Source: Sympetrum striolatum | Taxonomy: Eukaryota; Arthropoda; Insecta; Odonata; Libellulidae | Length of the DNA stretch: 64,000 nucleotides | Assembly (NCBI GenBank): GCA_947579665.1 | Contig: OX388341.1 | Location: 1,798,001 to 1,862,000 of the forward strand | Reading direction: 5' to 3' | Shown here: one piece after another, positions 62,395 through 64,000 of the stretch | Numbering within the stretch: position 1 is the stretch's first letter | Layout: every line of letters begins with the position of its first letter | Notes under the pieces: generated by a model | Seen by the model: only the letters and a program-made list of their open reading frames with translations | What the model was told of the DNA's origin: nothing | Databases searched by the model: none | Position numbers and translations under genes: made by a program

Positions 62395-62965
62395 AACCCT
62401 GCAATCCGCCAGTGGCGCGTGGCAGGGGGTGTAAAACATCCCTATCTAACTTGAGGAGCTATTAGCTCTTACTTACTTACTATCTGTCCTGGCAACTACT
62501 TCCCTGTATTGCTTTTCTATTTTATCCTGAAGATCGCAGAAGTTTATAACTGTGATGACAATATCAGATATCTCCTCCCCGAAATTGTAGCGATAAATTT
62601 ATCAAAAAGCTTCCGTTGATACACAAGTCTTCTATCACCAAGAGAGTTCCATCCGAGGGATTCTATCATAGCCGAAACACTGCTTTGAAACCTGAAATCT
62701 CCCTTGATGAACCTTGCTGCTCTACATTGAACCCTCTCAGGATCGGAAATTAATCCTACTTCGTGAGGATCTCAAATCACACAGCAATACTCAAGTAGAG
62801 GTCGAATCAGGGAAAAGTAAGCTATTTCTTTTCTTTTAATCTCAATGAGCATCCCCTCAGAATTCTACTGGCTAACCTTTGCATCCCATTTGCCTTTCCT
62901 ACTACGCTTTGAATATTGTGCTCTTCAAAGGAAAAGAATACTACTTAGCATAATTCCTAGGTATA
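62395..62965 (-). mobile_element. Decayed 3' end of the same LINE family as at 8.8-10.7 kb
   Basis: Shares long runs with 8800-9360: the gccacgcgccactggcgg-type 3' UTR, the ggattctatcat...gccg segment, cctacttcgtg, gaaaagtaagctatttctt and the ctttgcat...tt-c-ctttcct segment. Many indels and substitutions, so it is older than the other copy. 5' truncated near 62965, at a perfect inverted repeat. Confidence 0.85.
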
Positions 62966-62971
62966 ACCACC

Positions 62972-63007
62972 AGCTAAGTATTACTGGTGTACCAGTAATA
63001 CTTAGCT
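62972..63007. repeat. Perfect 17-bp palindrome
   Basis: agctaagtattactggt (62972-62988), gt, accagtaatacttagct (62991-63007). It lies at the truncated 5' edge of the LINE copy. Confidence 0.9.
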
Positions 63008-63185
63008 TGTGATAGTACAATTCCCAAGCTAGTGGTATAGAGTCGAAGAAATTGTCAGACTTAACCCCATGCCATGTCCCGCAGTAGGGACGGACCAATT
63101 CTATCGGACCAACTACCTGATTTCCTTGATTTTTCTCCTTCCTGTTACCAACCATGCCAGAGTAAACCTGAGATGAAGGGATATA

Positions 63186-63245
63186 GGACGGGGGTGGCGA
63201 ACCTACGGCACGCGAGAGAATATTTTCAGCACGCGAAACTCCTAC
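63186..63245 (+). repeat. hAT-like terminus
   Basis: gggggtggcgaacctacggc followed by acgcgagagaat resembles the ends of hAT elements of the c-a-g-g-g-g-t-g-g-c-x-a-a-c-c-t type. No partner end seen. Confidence 0.35.
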
Positions 63246-63420
63246 GAAATTATCTTCTTTTGTATTATTCACTTAAGAAATGAAGCTCCACAGTAAATAA
63301 ATGTCAACTCTGTTAATTAGTAGTGAATATTAAAGACCATTTAAGCCTTATAAAAATTCTTAATTGCATCGTTGACATTAATAATTTAATTAAATGGCAC
63401 CACAATGCCACGCAAGCCCA

Positions 63421-63585
63421 TCAAATATGGCACTCTTGCCACAATTGATTGATATAGGACGTTTTCGAATTGGCATCCACCCAGATCTTGATTCCATAAT
63501 GATCAGGTTTACTTTTTCTGTAAATTTTGAATGGGCATTTACATCGTACAGTTGCAAGTCGCTCATCCACTGTTATATTTTATCT
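63421..63585 (-). pseudogene. piggyBac transposase, central part
   Basis: The minus strand reads VDERLATVRCKCPFKIYRKS then KPDHYGIKIWVDANSKTSY, which fits the piggyBac motif around the first catalytic Asp (the D of V-D-E). It lies upstream, in transposase order, of the C-terminal part at 61700-62310 in the same orientation. The LINE copy and other debris sit between them, so both are probably halves of one element. Confidence 0.8.
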
Positions 63586-64000
63586 TTACTTGAAATATTT
63601 TCGGGGTGAAGTCATATTCATGCCACTCCTCCAGCAGGTGTTTCGCAAAGTGGGATTGGCTGAACAGTGAATAGGGGGCATTTGCAGACCCTAAGAGCAA
63701 GCTTTATCGCATTTGAGATGCTGCATTCTTGCGAACGCTTGATGAAGTGTTATACAAATTCCAAAGCAATATTATGGATTTAAAGTTTTAAAATATTGCA
63801 GGAACTGTATACATCAGAAACAGTATACTATATTCAGAGAAAAATGGAAGAAAAATGTATTCACTGAGAAATATGCTTTGAGTAAGCCTCTGTAGTACCT
63901 CCTCCACTCAGAGCTTTGATGTCAACCCAGGCATACCCAAAAACATCCCTGTACATGAGATTTGGGATTATAATGTGGTATAATTACTGTTAATGCAATA
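63586..64000. other. Window end, no feature recognised
   Basis: Probably continues the piggyBac region or cyclase intron 20. Nothing specific seen. Confidence 0.4.

Noticed and set aside
1..64000. CRISPR array, bacterial operon or viral genome
   Set aside because: No regularly spaced direct repeats with unique spacers, no ribosome-site gene strings and no viral structural or polymerase genes. All polymerase-like frames are non-LTR retrotransposon remains.

Overview
This is a nuclear genomic window from an animal, most likely an arthropod and probably an insect. It is AT-rich, with small GT-AG-bounded exons set in long introns, and it carries mariner, piggyBac, Tigger/pogo, PIF/Harbinger, hAT and non-LTR elements. 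The only host gene I recognise encodes a two-domain membrane adenylyl cyclase. From memory of the families, its nearest relatives look like the insect ACX/ACXD cyclases, but the subfamily call is inference. There is no sign of bacterial, viral or organellar genes, and no CRISPR array.

Layout. Positions 1-28,282 hold no convincing host exon. They are intergenic, or a very long 5' intron of the cyclase, and contain scattered transposon remains: two copies of an unnamed interspersed repeat (1295-1948 and 21915-22592), a tRNA-headed SINE (about 2040-2336), a pogo/Tigger-type MITE (4899-5547), a jockey/CR1-like LINE on the minus strand (8771-10735), a fossil reverse transcriptase split by one repeat copy (21530-22870), a third repeat copy broken by a mariner remnant (23543-25367), and a GC-rich MITE (25531-25870).

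From 28,283 to 60,729, at least 20 plus-strand exons encode the cyclase: N-terminal membrane set, C1 catalytic domain, linker, second membrane set and C2 catalytic domain. All exon phases agree up to the last exon in the window. About 3.3 kb of coding sequence (about 1,110 codons) is visible. The 5'-most exons and the C-terminal exon are missing, so the gene is partial at both ends here. The first intron (28,424-44,270) is a transposon nest: two MITEs, a fourth repeat copy, a 2.2-kb element with terminal inverted repeats holding hAT debris, and a Harbinger-type region interrupted by a 2.65-kb hAT element with a perfect 8-bp target duplication. The intron in the C1/C2 linker (48,859-53,270) holds a Tigger element that was later hit by a LINE, with target duplications visible for both insertions.

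Downstream of 60,729 the sequence is minus-strand piggyBac transposase debris, apparently split by a second, decayed copy of the same LINE family seen at 8.8-10.7 kb.

How it fits together: the cyclase would make cAMP at a membrane from paired C1 and C2 domains, and the metal-binding and catalytic residues I can place are intact. The transposons are passengers. I did not find a new multi-gene system. The most unusual signals are two long perfect hairpins (51-bp and 35-bp arms) in cyclase introns, an extra A in the final visible exon, and several insertions whose relative order can be read from nesting and target duplications.
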